From positions 1-58,589 of the forward strand of contig NZ_JAMXFJ010000027.1 of the NCBI RefSeq assembly GCF_025460805.1: a DNA stretch of 58,589 bases, read 5' to 3'. Made by a program: the position numbers and the translations under genes. Positions 25,966 through 33,953 of this stretch are shown one piece after another; within the stretch, counting starts at the first letter, position 1; each line of letters opens with the position of its first letter. A model generated the notes under the pieces. That model was not told where the DNA came from. It saw nothing but the letters and a program-made list of their open reading frames with translations, and made no database searches. The stretch is from Microvirga sesbaniae (lineage in GTDB: Bacteria; Pseudomonadota; Alphaproteobacteria; Rhizobiales; Beijerinckiaceae).

Positions 25966-26127
25966 TGGACGGGAAGAGGTCTCGGCCTCTTCATTATCGC
26001 AGGCGAAGGCGAGCACGCTTTCATCGTGAAGCTGCTGCCAGTCGATCTCCCCGGCCGCGAGGAGCTCGCGCATCTGCTCACGGGCGCGATGAAGCCGTGC
26101 CTCGAAGGGGCTTAAGGGGACTGGCAT
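25945..26127 (-). CDS. small hypothetical protein following the TGT-like pseudogene
   Basis: This 60-residue frame starts MPVPLSPFEARLHRAREQMR. It continues ELLAAGEIDWQQLHDESVLA and ends in a polar tail. The ATG lies 2 bases after the stop of the upstream TGT-like gene, so the two were probably one operon. It is helical and soluble, with no recognised family. It slightly overlaps the Uma2 remnant. Confidence 0.5.
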   Translation of the reverse strand: MPVPLSPFEARLHRAREQMRELLAAGEIDWQQLHDESVLAFACDNEEAETSSRPELALAA

Positions 26128-26129
26128 TC

Positions 26130-26978
26130 TCAGATCGAGAAGCGCCGGGGATGGCGGTTCTCGCCGGCCGGAGCCTGTAGGGCTTCGATCTGCTTCAGGT
26201 ACCATTCGGTCATGATCTGGGCGAGGAAGCGCTTGGTCTTGCTGATCCCGGCCTCCCGCGCCTCGACCCGAGTTTTGGTGCCGTAGGCCTGTGAGTCGAC
26301 CGTTGCCACACGGGGATGCTGGCGAAGCTCGGCCGCGCCGAACCCTTTGAGACCGAAGAGGTGGAGCTGGATTGTGGTCCCGCGCAGCTCGGGATCGAGG
26401 ATTTCGATCACCTGCAGGATGCCCTGCGGGCCGTGGAGGTGCCGTCGGCACATAGAGCCGACCCCGACGATCGGGAATCCAGAGAGGTCGGGCATGCGCT
26501 CCAGGCAGCGGACATAATCCTCTGGCAACCAGCCCTGCAACACAGGCATCAGTCGGTTGAGAATGCCTCGCTCCCTGGCGCCGCGGATGCAGGCCCGATT
26601 GAGGTTCACCGTCCCGGAGATCCGATCCAAGACCAGATCGCGGTTTCGGGCGATCTCCGGCTCGACGCAGAAGTCCATCGACGCGAGTCAGCGCCAGGGT
26701 AGGTTGCTCCCAGATCAAGGTAGTTCTCCACGGTCCACGCGAAGCCCCGGTACCAGCTGGCTGGCAACGAAACCTGCGCTGTCAAGGTACGCTTCTAAGC
26801 CATTGAGATGATGAAGATTGCGGGTGTTGAAGCCGTGCCAGACGGGAATATCGCTGGCATCCCTCTTCCAGTTGGACAGGGTGTTGGCACTGATCAGGAC
26901 GGCCGCATTCAATGACCGAGCAGCGTCGATCAGCAGCCCTCTCATCACATGAGGGAGGCTGAGGAGAAACTTGAGCAT
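26130..26978 (-). pseudogene. TGT/DpdA-like (DUF7221-type) protein, two frameshifts
   Basis: Three frames read as one protein of about 280 residues. The first is MLKFLLSLPHVMRGLLIDAA with VWHGFNTRNLHHLNGLEAYL and DSAGFVA (to about 26755). The second is GFAWTVENYLDLGATYPG (to about 26680). The third is DFCVEPEIARNRDLV, MPVLQGWLPEDYVRCLERM, FPIVGVGSMCRRH, LHLFGLKG and VATVDSQAYGTKTRVEARE. These motifs match the queuine tRNA-ribosyltransferase-like barrel seen in DpdA, the enzyme that inserts 7-deazaguanine bases into DNA, and in related phage and plasmid proteins. No other dpd genes are present. Two shifts make it non-functional as read. Confidence 0.6.
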
Positions 26979-27023
26979 GGACTCTTTGTCCGGAAGGGCG
27001 GAGATTGGAGATCCGCAACGGGC

Positions 27024-27055
27024 AAAGAAAAAGGACCGGTGAGATACCGATCCTT
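27024..27055 (-). terminator. rho-independent terminator
   Basis: AAGGACCGG (27031-27039) pairs with CCGATCCTT (27047-27055). On the minus strand it is followed by a T-rich tract (A-run at 27024-27030). It ends the two-gene small membrane protein operon and isolates the TGT-like pseudogene. Confidence 0.7.
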
Positions 27056-27097
27056 CTGGACAATCAGGCTTTTAGCGATGTCAGCTAAAGCAATGCC

Positions 27098-27208
27098 TTA
27101 GTGCGAATGGCGCTTATTGTACCATTCGTTGGCCTTCAGGGCCGCAAAGCCGAGCAGTACGACAATGCCAGGCATTACGACCGAAACGATCAGTGTCTGT
27201 CCAGTCAT
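27098..27208 (-). CDS. 36-residue single-pass membrane protein
   Basis: The frame reads MTGQTLIVSVVMPGIVVLLG, then FAALKANEWYNKRHSH and TAA. It has one hydrophobic helix followed by a basic tail, giving an N-out/C-in topology by the positive-inside rule. Its ATG overlaps the stop of the 78-residue gene upstream (ATGA), so translation is coupled. A terminator follows 43 bases later. The function is unknown; such tiny proteins often stabilise membrane complexes. Confidence 0.65.
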   Translation of the reverse strand: MTGQTLIVSVVMPGIVVLLGFAALKANEWYNKRHSH

Positions 27209-27441
27209 TGCTTCAAGCCTCCAAGAGCCGTTCTTGCAAATATATGTAACATCACGGCAGCGAATGTCCAACCCGCAGCGATGGGTAAGAGTTGCACGAA
27301 ATCGGCGTTGTTCGCGAAGCCGCCAATGTTATAGAGATACCCAGCCAGCGGAGTGGCGATGCCGACCGTGAAGCAGGCCGTCGATGCACGGTCGAAGGCA
27401 TTGGCGAGCAGCCGTTGCCGCTCGTTGTAGATCAGGCTCAC
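27205..27441 (-). CDS. 78-residue two-pass membrane protein
   Basis: It starts at GTG 27441 with AGGAGG 9 bases upstream. The sequence has a polar N terminus (SLIYNERQRLLANAFDRA) and two hydrophobic segments (TACFTVGIATPLAGYLY and LPIAAGWTFAAVMLHIFA). The family is not recognised. It forms a tight two-gene unit with the 36-residue protein, which suggests a small membrane complex. Confidence 0.7.
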   Translation of the reverse strand: MSLIYNERQRLLANAFDRASTACFTVGIATPLAGYLYNIGGFANNADFVQLLPIAAGWTFAAVMLHIFARTALGGLKQ

Positions 27442-27540
27442 TGCAAAATACCTCCTCGTAAGCGCGGTGTCGCCTTGAAAGCATCAGCACTTTTGGGGTT
27501 TGGTCTCTCTTAGGCTTACAATCCGGGAGAGACCATGGCT

Positions 27541-27756
27541 TTAAGCAACCTTGCTTCCGGTCTGCGCAGCGATCGCAGCGAGGGCCGCCTCGGCTCCCTG
27601 CTGCAGGCGCAGGTCAGACAGCTGCTGGCGGAGGCTCAAGTACAGCGGCCGGAAGGCAGGGCCTTTCTCTTCGACAAGGTCAGCCAGGATGTTTACGGCC
27701 TTGAGGAGCTTTTCCTCGGTAATCGGTCCCCGGTCGTGGTTCAGCCAAGCCGTCAT
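27541..27756 (-). CDS. 71-residue hypothetical protein
   Basis: It starts MTAWLNHDRGPITEEKLLKA with GGAG 8 bases before the ATG. It is entirely helical and charged (VNILADLVEEKGPAFRPLYL, SLRQQLSDLRLQQG), so probably a small cytosolic helical bundle. The family is unknown. An 8-bp inverted repeat (GGTCTCTC...GAGAGACC, 27501-27534) lies directly after its stop. Confidence 0.65.
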   Translation of the reverse strand: MTAWLNHDRGPITEEKLLKAVNILADLVEEKGPAFRPLYLSLRQQLSDLRLQQGAEAALAAIAAQTGSKVA

Positions 27757-28121
27757 GATGCGTACTCCTTACAAACGAGGAGGCACACTGCCGCGATCAT
27801 CTTGATACATGGTTAAGCTTGCCCGAGGCTTGTGGAAGCGGCGGATCCGCAGGATCGATCCTACGGTGCCACCCTGACACAATGCCGCTGCGGTAATTGG
27901 GGAAGCGAAGCTTCCATGTGCAAGAGACAGATTGAAAGGGGGCCAGCACTGCCGAAACCGTGCAATGACAACGAACCACGCGGTTTCAAGCCATTCGTGC
28001 CGAGGCCGCCGATCGTTCACCGTGCGGGCATTCTGGCGGCAGCTTTGGAGCGGACGGGACGTGTCAGGCTGGATGTTCTGGCTGCTGGCGCGGTGACGAT
28101 CCACGGACCGGGTGCACGGCC

Positions 28122-28153
28122 AAAAAGAAGCGCCCGGGGTCTCAGCGGGCGCT
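28122..28153. terminator. terminator-like hairpin
   Basis: AGCGCCCG (28129-28136) pairs with CGGGCGCT (28146-28153). On the minus strand a T-rich tract follows (A-run 28122-28126); on the plus strand only TTAA follows. It could act in either direction, best on minus. Confidence 0.5.
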
Positions 28154-28395
28154 TTAAGGATTCCGGCCGTAGGGGCAACTAGACCGGCTTTGGTCACCTA
28201 ATTAGGTTCACTGACCCCCGTCTGTCGGGAGAAAGACAACTTTCCTAAAAAAGTTATGCTGGGCATATCACGACTAAGCGGCACATGAAATTGCCACGGT
28301 TGAACGGCCAAGGTTGGCTTGTGCGGTTTCAGCCTCCTTGAGCCGCATAGGCCCTGGCTGAGGATCCACCCAATTTCCTTATCCGGGGCTCCAAT

Positions 28396-28441
28396 CGCCC
28401 TCAGCCGGAGGTCTGACGAGACCCGTCGGTGAGGGCGTTTT
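28396..28441 (+). terminator. terminator or attenuator in the leader of the ParA-like gene
   Basis: CGCCCTCA (28396-28403) pairs with TGAGGGCG (28430-28437), followed by TTTT. An inner GGTCT/AGACC stem stacks inside the loop. It lies 79 bases before the ParA-like start, with no plus gene in between. Confidence 0.55.
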
Positions 28442-28519
28442 GCTGTCCGCCCAGCGATAAGGCTCTGTAAACCATACTCAGCCACGATTCTTTGCCTGAT
28501 CAAGACTGAGGGAATTGGC

Positions 28520-29185
28520 ATGAATGTCGTGGTATTTGCGTCCCGCAAGGGAGGTTCTGGAAAGAGCGCCCTTACCGCGCAACTGGGGAGTTATATGGCC
28601 CCGAATGCTCGGCCGACGCTCCTGATTGATGCGGACCCGCAGGGGTCTTTGGCTCTCTGGCACCGGGTCCGGGGCTCACAGGATCTTCCACTCCACATTG
28701 GCACCAAGCATCTCGCGGCCACCTTGACGAAGGCCCGCCGTGCCGGGGCCGAATGGGTCCTGATCGACACGCCGCCGAACGCGGAAGCCCCTGTGGCCGA
28801 GGCGATCTGGCATGCGGATCTCGTCGTGATCCCCATGCGCCCAGGGCTGTTCGATGTCGATGCCGTCCAGGCCACGATCCAGATGTGCCGTGAACTCAAG
28901 AAGCCCTATGCGGTGGTGATCAACGCCGCGCCGGCCAGGAATCGTTCGGAGGATCCGATGGTTGTGGATGCTCGAGGGGCGATGCAGGCGCTCGACGTGC
29001 CGACATGGGCCGGTCAGATCACCAATCGCCCTGAGTTGTCGCTCTCTCTAGCCCATGGGGCTGGTGTTAACGAGGCCCACTCCGGATCGGCTGGTTCGGA
29101 GGAGATCGGCAGTCTCTGGCGCGCGCTCACACGGAGCTTTGACGCGATGAAGGCGATGGCGGGTACCCAGGCTCAATCGGCCTGA
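28520..29185 (+). CDS. ParA-like P-loop ATPase
   Basis: This is a 221-residue cytosolic ATPase of the ParA/MinD superfamily. The deviant Walker A is SRKGGSGKSAL (residues 8-18), A' is LLIDADPQGSLALW and Walker B is WVLIDTPPN. GAGGGAATT precedes the ATG. Short ParA proteins of this type act in plasmid or protein positioning. There is no ParB-like gene, no parS-like repeat array and no replication gene nearby, so a role in replicon partition is not supported here. It is a solitary member. Confidence 0.88.
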   Translation: MNVVVFASRKGGSGKSALTAQLGSYMAPNARPTLLIDADPQGSLALWHRVRGSQDLPLHIGTKHLAATLTKARRAGAEWVLIDTPPNAEAPVAEAIWHADLVVIPMRPGLFDVDAVQATIQMCRELKKPYAVVINAAPARNRSEDPMVVDARGAMQALDVPTWAGQITNRPELSLSLAHGAGVNEAHSGSAGSEEIGSLWRALTRSFDAMKAMAGTQAQSA

Positions 29186-29287
29186 CCGGCACCAAAGAGC
29201 CAACGGGGTTGAGGATGAGCGCCCTCGGGCGCTCATGTTCACGAGCGCGCTGGTTCCAACAGGAAACATCAGGAGCTACTGTACGGC

Positions 29288-29446
29288 ATGGCTGAGAAAG
29301 TGCGCATGTCAGTGACGTTTCAAGATGCGCGAGAGCTGGGTGACTGGCTCGCCGAGCATCACAAGAACAGCAGCGAGCTTTGAGTCAAGATCTTCAAGGC
29401 AGGTTCTGGCCGCCCGTCTGTCACCTGGACTGACTGCGTTGCTCAA
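29288..29446 (+). pseudogene. YdeI/OmdA-family protein remnant with in-frame stop
   Basis: The frame MAEKVRMSVTFQDARELGDW, LAEHHKNSSEL is followed by TGA (29381-29383) and continues in frame as VKIFKAGSGRPSVTWTDCVA. Family members read ...SELWVKIYKKGSG.PSVTW.D..., so the stop replaces the conserved Trp (TGG to TGA). After residue ~52 the resemblance ends. The rest of this ~190-residue family is absent. Confidence 0.7.
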
Positions 29447-29924
29447 AAGGCTCTCGGTATCGCCGGGTTCCCTTTCGGCGGAACCGGCGTGGCGTCGAGA
29501 ATCGAGCTAACCCGATGCTCCATGTGAAGCGACGTGGCGGACAACTGCTTTTCGAGCAAGGTAGGTATAGAGGTGGTGTATCTTGTCGTCCGAGTCATCT
29601 GCGCTAGTTTTGCCGCCTGCATATTCTGGCGAACCTGCGAGCCACTCGTCTTTCGAGATCAATAATCAGCTAGTTGATTCGTATTTCATAGCTCGGGGTG
29701 CTCTCCGAAGAGCACGCGCATCCACAACGAGACTTCCAAGAATATTTGGACATCCGTTTGTACGGGAATTGTGATGACGAGCCAGCGGTATGGAATCTAC
29801 CCATGGGCGGCTCACCGCCTGTTGCGAGATGTCGACCCACTTCCGGAACGGACCAGGACTGGACCTTCCTGGATTCGGTTCAATTTCGCGGTGCAACGCT
29901 TATAGAGCAGCGGGACTAATGGCC
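29447..29924. other. gene-poor stretch, probably decayed
   Basis: It lies between the YdeI remnant and the GFA pseudogene. No family resemblance was found on either strand. Its base composition is more AT-rich than its neighbours around 29620-29780. Confidence 0.35.
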
Positions 29925-30344
29925 TTACGGGCGTAGATCTGGTCCCATTTCGAAACGCTCTTGACTCTTGATTTCGGTGGTCCAGGGCAGCGCCGAACGG
30001 CACCAGATCTGCCTTCGTGGCACGAGTTACCAACGCTGACGGAGCGTTCCGACCCGGAGGTTGTAGACCTTGGGTCCATCGCTCTCCGACGTCGAGTAGA
30101 TGGGCGCCCCACACTCGGGGCAGAACCCGTGAAGCCGCCTCGCACCACTCGTTCCAATCTTCACGTAGTTCTTCACCTCACCCGAGAGCAGCGTGAAGGC
30201 GCCCTCCTTCGTGGGAACAACCGCGCGGAAGGCGGATCCTGAGAGCATATGACAATCGGTGCAGTGGCAAAGCCACACCTTCTCGGGCTCGACCTCAGCC
30301 TCAAAGGTGATGGAGCCGCAGTGGCAGTGCCCGTCGATCTTCAT
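29925..30344 (-). pseudogene. GFA-family (CENP-V/GFA zinc-binding) protein with premature stop
   Basis: It starts at ATG 30344 with GGAGGGG upstream. The sequence has the zinc Cys pattern of the family: GHCHCGSITFEA, CHCTDCHMLSGSAFRA and FCPECGAPIYST, then PKVYNLRVGTLRQRW and TAA (30027-30029). Reading on in the same frame gives LVPRRQIWCRSALPW, exactly the family's usual continuation, up to the stop at 29925. The stop therefore truncates the last ~35 residues. Intact members are thiol or aldehyde-adduct related proteins of mostly unknown substrate. Confidence 0.75.
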
Positions 30345-30381
30345 TGCACCCCTCCTCATCGTTTCAGAGACGTTCCTCAGT

Positions 30382-30815
30382 CTAAGCGGATCCGACTCCT
30401 TGGGGTCCAACCGCTGTTTCAGCTGGCAACGGGAGCGGCGGGTTTGCTCCGTCGAGAAACTCCACCGTCGTAAAGATCAGTTCGGTGTCCCCGATGTTCT
30501 CCAGGTCGTGGACCTTGAACTCTCCTGGTCGGTAGGTGAGATGGCTCGTCTGGCCGGCCACATAGGTGGCCTCCACCATCGAGCCGTCCTGTTTGTGCGA
30601 GCGCGCTGTTCCAGGTGCTATCGCAACCCAGAAGTAGTCCAGAACATGGCGATGGAAGCTGAGGCGCTCTGAGGGCTTAGCCGGACTTCCCAAACCCGGA
30701 CCCGGCCGTCGTGCGACATGAGCCACGTCCCCACGCAAGGATTGAATTGGTTATTTATGAATTCGTCTTGGCGTGCGGCTGACCACGTTGCGCTTGGTTC
30801 AAGAAGCTGTGGCAT
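30382..30815 (-). pseudogene. cupin-domain protein, frameshifted
   Basis: The N-terminal piece MPQLLEPSATWSAARQDEF, FNPCVGTWLMSHDGRVRVWE (start 30815, GGAGGT upstream) runs into another frame near 30680. The second piece carries the cupin core: SERLSFHRHVLDYFWVAIA, KVHDLENIGDTELIFTTVEF. The pieces join as VRVWEVRLSP plus ERLSFHRH. It is a single-domain cupin of unknown substrate and a paralogue of the following cupin. Confidence 0.7.
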
Positions 30816-30904
30816 TCGGACCTCCGTTGTGAGCACCGTATCCTAGTTCTGGAATGGGGAGCATCCCAGGCCCTCGCCTCCTCCATTAACAAGGGAGCCC
30901 CAGA

Positions 30905-31305
30905 TCAGCCCAGGCGCCCAACTTCCAATTGAACGCTCTCTGCCTTGGGAGTCTTGAACTCGACCCGAATGCCCCGAACGCCGTGCGGCGCGTCAGCCGC
31001 GGCCTCAATGGCATGCAGACGTTGCGGTGGCAGGCGCAGGCCCGGGGCAGCACGGGGTTGATCGGCGTTCCGCCAGAGGGAGGGATCTCGTGCCCGTCCG
31101 CGTCGAAGTTCCGGTAGTTCGGCCGGGCCAGAACGATCATGAGGCTCGGCCAGCGGTGGTGATGTAGGTTCTCGCGCTCGTCAGGTGCGACGCCGACCTC
31201 CAGCACCCGCACGTCATCGTCCTCAAAGAGGAGGCGATGATTGGCCGGTGCGGCGACCAGCGCATCCAGATGGGGCGGCCATTCCCTATCATCAGTCTCA
31301 GGCAT
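30905..31305 (-). pseudogene. second cupin-domain protein, frameshifted
   Basis: It starts at ATG 31305 (GGAGA upstream) with MPETDDREWPPHLDALVAAP. The cupin core is VRVLEVGVAPDERENLHHHR. Near 31040 the frame shifts. The correct continuation, LPPQRLHAIEAAADAPHGVR then VEFKTPKAESVQLEVGRLG and a stop at 30905, lies in another frame. Its layout resembles the neighbouring cupin (rVlEV.laP.Er...H.H), suggesting an old tandem duplication in which both copies have decayed. Confidence 0.7.
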
Positions 31306-31529
31306 GTGGCTCTCCAGGAAGAGGCACATGCTCATGATGCGAAAAATAGGTCCCTCGAGAGCAGCCAAGGTCGGCTCAGGGTCAAGCCATGAGGGTCCCG
31401 CTGCTGCACGAACGGCAGCTCTGACCGCCGAAGCCGACACTGCTCAGGCAGGGAGTACTCCCCCAAAGCTCTCGTGGACCACAGCTGAGCCATCTACACT
31501 CAAACACATCGAATCAGGAGGGTCCGCGC

Positions 31530-32699
31530 ATGCGCCAAAGTCTGTGGCTTCTCTCCCTCGGCGTCTCGATGTTCGCCAGCGTGGTCCAAGCCGCCCCTTA
31601 CATGATCGTGGGCAATGACGAAAAGCTCGTCTGGGACGACCAAGGTAAGCCCGTCCTCTCTCCTTCGGGGCGCGATAGCATCTTGATCATCGACCTAGCA
31701 GACCCTGAGATGCCGAAGATCAGCGCCAGTCTGCCCATCAAGAACTCCATTGTGGGCCCGCCGGGCAATGTGGCCCTCACCCCTGATGGGGCCCTTGCCC
31801 TCGTAGCCGACTCAGTCGATGTGACCAAGGAAGGCGAGGCCCTGAAGCAGGTGCCCGACAGCAAAGTCCACGTCATTGACCTCAAAGCAGACCCGCCCCG
31901 CATCGTAACATCGTTGACTGTCGGCAAGCAGCCCTCTGGTCTCGACATCTTAGCCAAGGGAGATCAAGCTCTTGTTGCCAACCGGGGTGATGGGACCGTC
32001 AGCCTGCTGTCGATCAGTGGCACACAAGTGACCATCACCGACACTGTCACACTCGGGTCACCTTCTGATCAGGTGGCCGCTGTGGCGTTCACCCCGGATG
32101 GTCGCAGGGCGCTTGCGGTCAAGTTTGCGAGCCATAAGGTGTCTGTGATCGAGATCCAGGATGGCAAGCTCACCTATAACAAGCTTGACCTTCCGACCGG
32201 ACCTTGGCCTTACAATGTCGCGGTGGCGCCATCGGGCAGGATCGCACTCACAGCCGACAACGGAAATGCCGGGGCGTCGGATGGCAGTGTCGACACGGTG
32301 AGCGTTGTTGACATGGAGGCAATCCCTCCCCGCATCGTTGACCGCGTGGTCGTAGGGGACGGCCCTGAGGGACTGGCGATCAGCCCGCGAGGTGATCTCG
32401 TGGCAGCCGCAATTTTGCGCGGCGGCAACTCGGCTAGGACAGCTTATTTTTACAGCCCCGTCGGTTCGGTCACGATCCTGAAGATTGAAGGCAAGCAGGT
32501 GACGCGCCTCAAGGATATTGAGGTGGGCGGTTTGCCGGAGCCAGTCTGCTTCACCCCTGACGGTCGATATCTGTACGTCGGGAACTACCTCGACCAGAAC
32601 TTCTCAATCCTTAAGGTAGAGGGCGCCGAGGTGGCGGACACGGGCAAGCGTTTCAAGGTTCCTGGCCATCCAGCGTCCGCTCGCATGAGCGTCCGCTAA
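31530..32699 (+). CDS. secreted beta-propeller (YncE/lactonase-like) protein
   Basis: This 389-residue exported protein has a signal peptide (MRQSLWLLSLGVSMFASVVQ, cleavage near 22). The mature part repeats a propeller blade pattern: NVALTPDGALALVAD, SGLDILAKGDQALVANRGDG, AVAFTPDGRRALAV, NVAVAPSGRIALTADNGN, GLAISPRGDLVAAA and PVCFTPDGRYLYVGNY. The fold suggests a 6-7 bladed propeller like YVTN proteins and 6-phosphogluconolactonase relatives; its substrate or ligand is unknown. AGGAGGG lies upstream of the ATG. It is intact amid decayed neighbours. Confidence 0.85.
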   Translation: MRQSLWLLSLGVSMFASVVQAAPYMIVGNDEKLVWDDQGKPVLSPSGRDSILIIDLADPEMPKISASLPIKNSIVGPPGNVALTPDGALALVADSVDVTKEGEALKQVPDSKVHVIDLKADPPRIVTSLTVGKQPSGLDILAKGDQALVANRGDGTVSLLSISGTQVTITDTVTLGSPSDQVAAVAFTPDGRRALAVKFASHKVSVIEIQDGKLTYNKLDLPTGPWPYNVAVAPSGRIALTADNGNAGASDGSVDTVSVVDMEAIPPRIVDRVVVGDGPEGLAISPRGDLVAAAILRGGNSARTAYFYSPVGSVTILKIEGKQVTRLKDIEVGGLPEPVCFTPDGRYLYVGNYLDQNFSILKVEGAEVADTGKRFKVPGHPASARMSVR

Positions 32700-32869
32700 C
32701 TGAGGCGTTGGGCTGACCTGCCAGCGCGGTTCGAAGACCTGTTAGGATCACAGACGGTCTCTAGACACGGCCGCGTAAAGGTCCGCTCGTGCTGCTCCGG
32801 CGGATATCCGGATAAGGTCCGCCCCGTGCCACGAGCCGACCTTCCTGGCTTCGGATTCATGTCACCCGA

Positions 32870-32897
32870 CTTTCTGATAAGGCCGTGTATGGAATGC
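32870..32897 (+). repeat. short dispersed repeat, unit 1
   Basis: The core TTCTGATAAGGCCGTGTATG is followed by GAATGC and lies between genes. Close relatives occur at 33338 and 34398, and a weaker one at 51917. Confidence 0.5.
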
Positions 32898-32925
32898 ACC
32901 TAGAAGCGGCCCAACCCGGGTGGGT

Positions 32926-33291
32926 TCAGCGGTTTGGCTGCATCAGCTCGATTCGGTTGCCGAAGGGGTCGCTCACATACCTGCGTTCAAACCCCTCCAG
33001 AGGTTGATCCTCTTTCAAGTCGTACCCGGCCCCTTCCAGCCGTCGTGACAGGGCGGCCAAGTCCCGGACGATGAGCGCTGGATGAGCCTTCTTCGCCGGG
33101 GCAAAAGGTTCTTCCACTCCCAGGTGAACCTTCACGCCCCCGCTTTCGAACCAGCAGCCTCCGCGAGCGGCTAGGTGCGGCGGCTTTGCGACCTCCGGAA
33201 TGCCCAGGAGGTGGTCATAGAAGGCTCGGGCATCATCCTCACGGCCAGCAGGCATGGCTAACTGTACGTGGTCCATTCCGATAATGTGCAT
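32926..33291 (-). CDS. VOC-family (glyoxalase/dioxygenase-like) protein
   Basis: This 121-residue single-domain protein starts MHIIGMDHVQLAMPAG with GGAGGG just upstream of ATG 33291. The two beta-alpha-beta-beta-beta modules show DHVQLAMP, ARAFYDHLLGIPE, VKVHLGVEEPF, HPALIVRDLAALSRRLEGAG and YVSDPFGNRIELMQ. Metal-ligand positions (the His in DHVQL and the Glu in NRIELMQ) are present. Relatives are glyoxalase I, extradiol dioxygenases and resistance proteins; the substrate is unknown. Confidence 0.83.
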   Translation of the reverse strand: MHIIGMDHVQLAMPAGREDDARAFYDHLLGIPEVAKPPHLAARGGCWFESGGVKVHLGVEEPFAPAKKAHPALIVRDLAALSRRLEGAGYDLKEDQPLEGFERRYVSDPFGNRIELMQPNR

Positions 33292-33337
33292 CAGGCCCTC
33301 CATTGAGTGGCTCGACCTCATACCAAGCTCGAGGCGA

Positions 33338-33366
33338 ATTTCCGAGAAGGCCGTCTATGGAACTGC
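33338..33366 (+). repeat. short dispersed repeat, unit 2
   Basis: The core TTTCCGAGAAGGCCGTCTAT, then GGAACTGC, is intergenic and closely matches the unit at 32870. Confidence 0.5.
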
Positions 33367-33375
33367 TGTGAGCTG

Positions 33376-33744
33376 CTAAGAGCGCGGCGGCTGGGCAATC
33401 CAAGGAAACCTGCCGCGAAAAAACATGGCACGCACCACAGGCCAGATCAGATCAACCGGGCGCTTGGTTAGAATGCGCGCGTATCGAAATCCTGTCCGGT
33501 GCAGATAGTTACCGAGGGCCAAGACCCCGACAAGAGGAACGAGCACCGTCCATGCGCCAGCGTAGAAGGTTAGGCCGAGGAGAAAAGGAGTTACGAGCAC
33601 CAGGCCTGTGATCTTCATCGACCTTATGACGAAATCGAGTGGTCCCTGAAGGTTGTCTACCGCGATAAAAACCAGTGTGCTGCTGAATACCCACGCCACG
33701 GCAATGAAGCCGAAAATGTAGCGTGGCTTGAGATACTGTTTCAT
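33376..33744 (-). CDS. membrane protein, about three membrane segments
   Basis: This 122-residue frame starts MKQYLKPRYIFGFIAVAWVF. Hydrophobic segments lie at about 10-30, 48-68 and 70-90 (ITGLVLVTPFLLGLTF, WTVLVPLVGVLALGNYL), followed by a basic C terminus (RYARILTKRPVDLIW). The family is not recognised. An upstream in-frame start exists but adds a polar, unlikely leader. No strong ribosome binding site was seen. Confidence 0.6.
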   Translation of the reverse strand: MKQYLKPRYIFGFIAVAWVFSSTLVFIAVDNLQGPLDFVIRSMKITGLVLVTPFLLGLTFYAGAWTVLVPLVGVLALGNYLHRTGFRYARILTKRPVDLIWPVVRAMFFRGRFPWIAQPPRS

Positions 33745-33953
33745 GTTCGTCTGGAGTTTCGGGTGATCAGTTACTGGCCTTTGCTGCCTAGCATAGGGCC
33801 TCGCATGCGCGTGAGACAATTGTCCGCGAATATCGCGTAAAGCCCTTTAGGAACCTGAGTTCTGAAAGTGCTCGGGGATTGATCCCCCCGCAGTGGTCCG
33901 GCCATCATGAACGCATTCCCAAGATCGGGGCAGCACGGCATGGGCTGGTCACA

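Larger units (their letters stand above)
27757..28519. other. 760-base region with hairpins upstream of the ParA-like gene
   Basis: A plus frame from 27916 contains a CNDNE motif like small alphaproteobacterial proteins (MCKRQIERGPALPKPCNDNE). It runs through a hairpin at 28129-28153 and has no clear ribosome binding site, so I leave it uncalled. From 28190 to 28441 several stems appear, ending in a terminator-like structure; see the separate entries. Confidence 0.4.

Noticed and set aside
27501..27534. 8-bp inverted repeat GGTCTCTC/GAGAGACC as a terminator
   Set aside because: The loop is long and no T-run follows in either direction.
27832..28182. 116-codon plus-strand frame with a CNDNE motif
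   Set aside because: The motif is suggestive, but the frame runs through a terminator-like hairpin and has no clear start signal.
28520..29185. Plasmid partition locus and replication origin
   Set aside because: No ParB-type gene, no iterated parS-like sites and no replication initiator are visible around the ParA-like gene.
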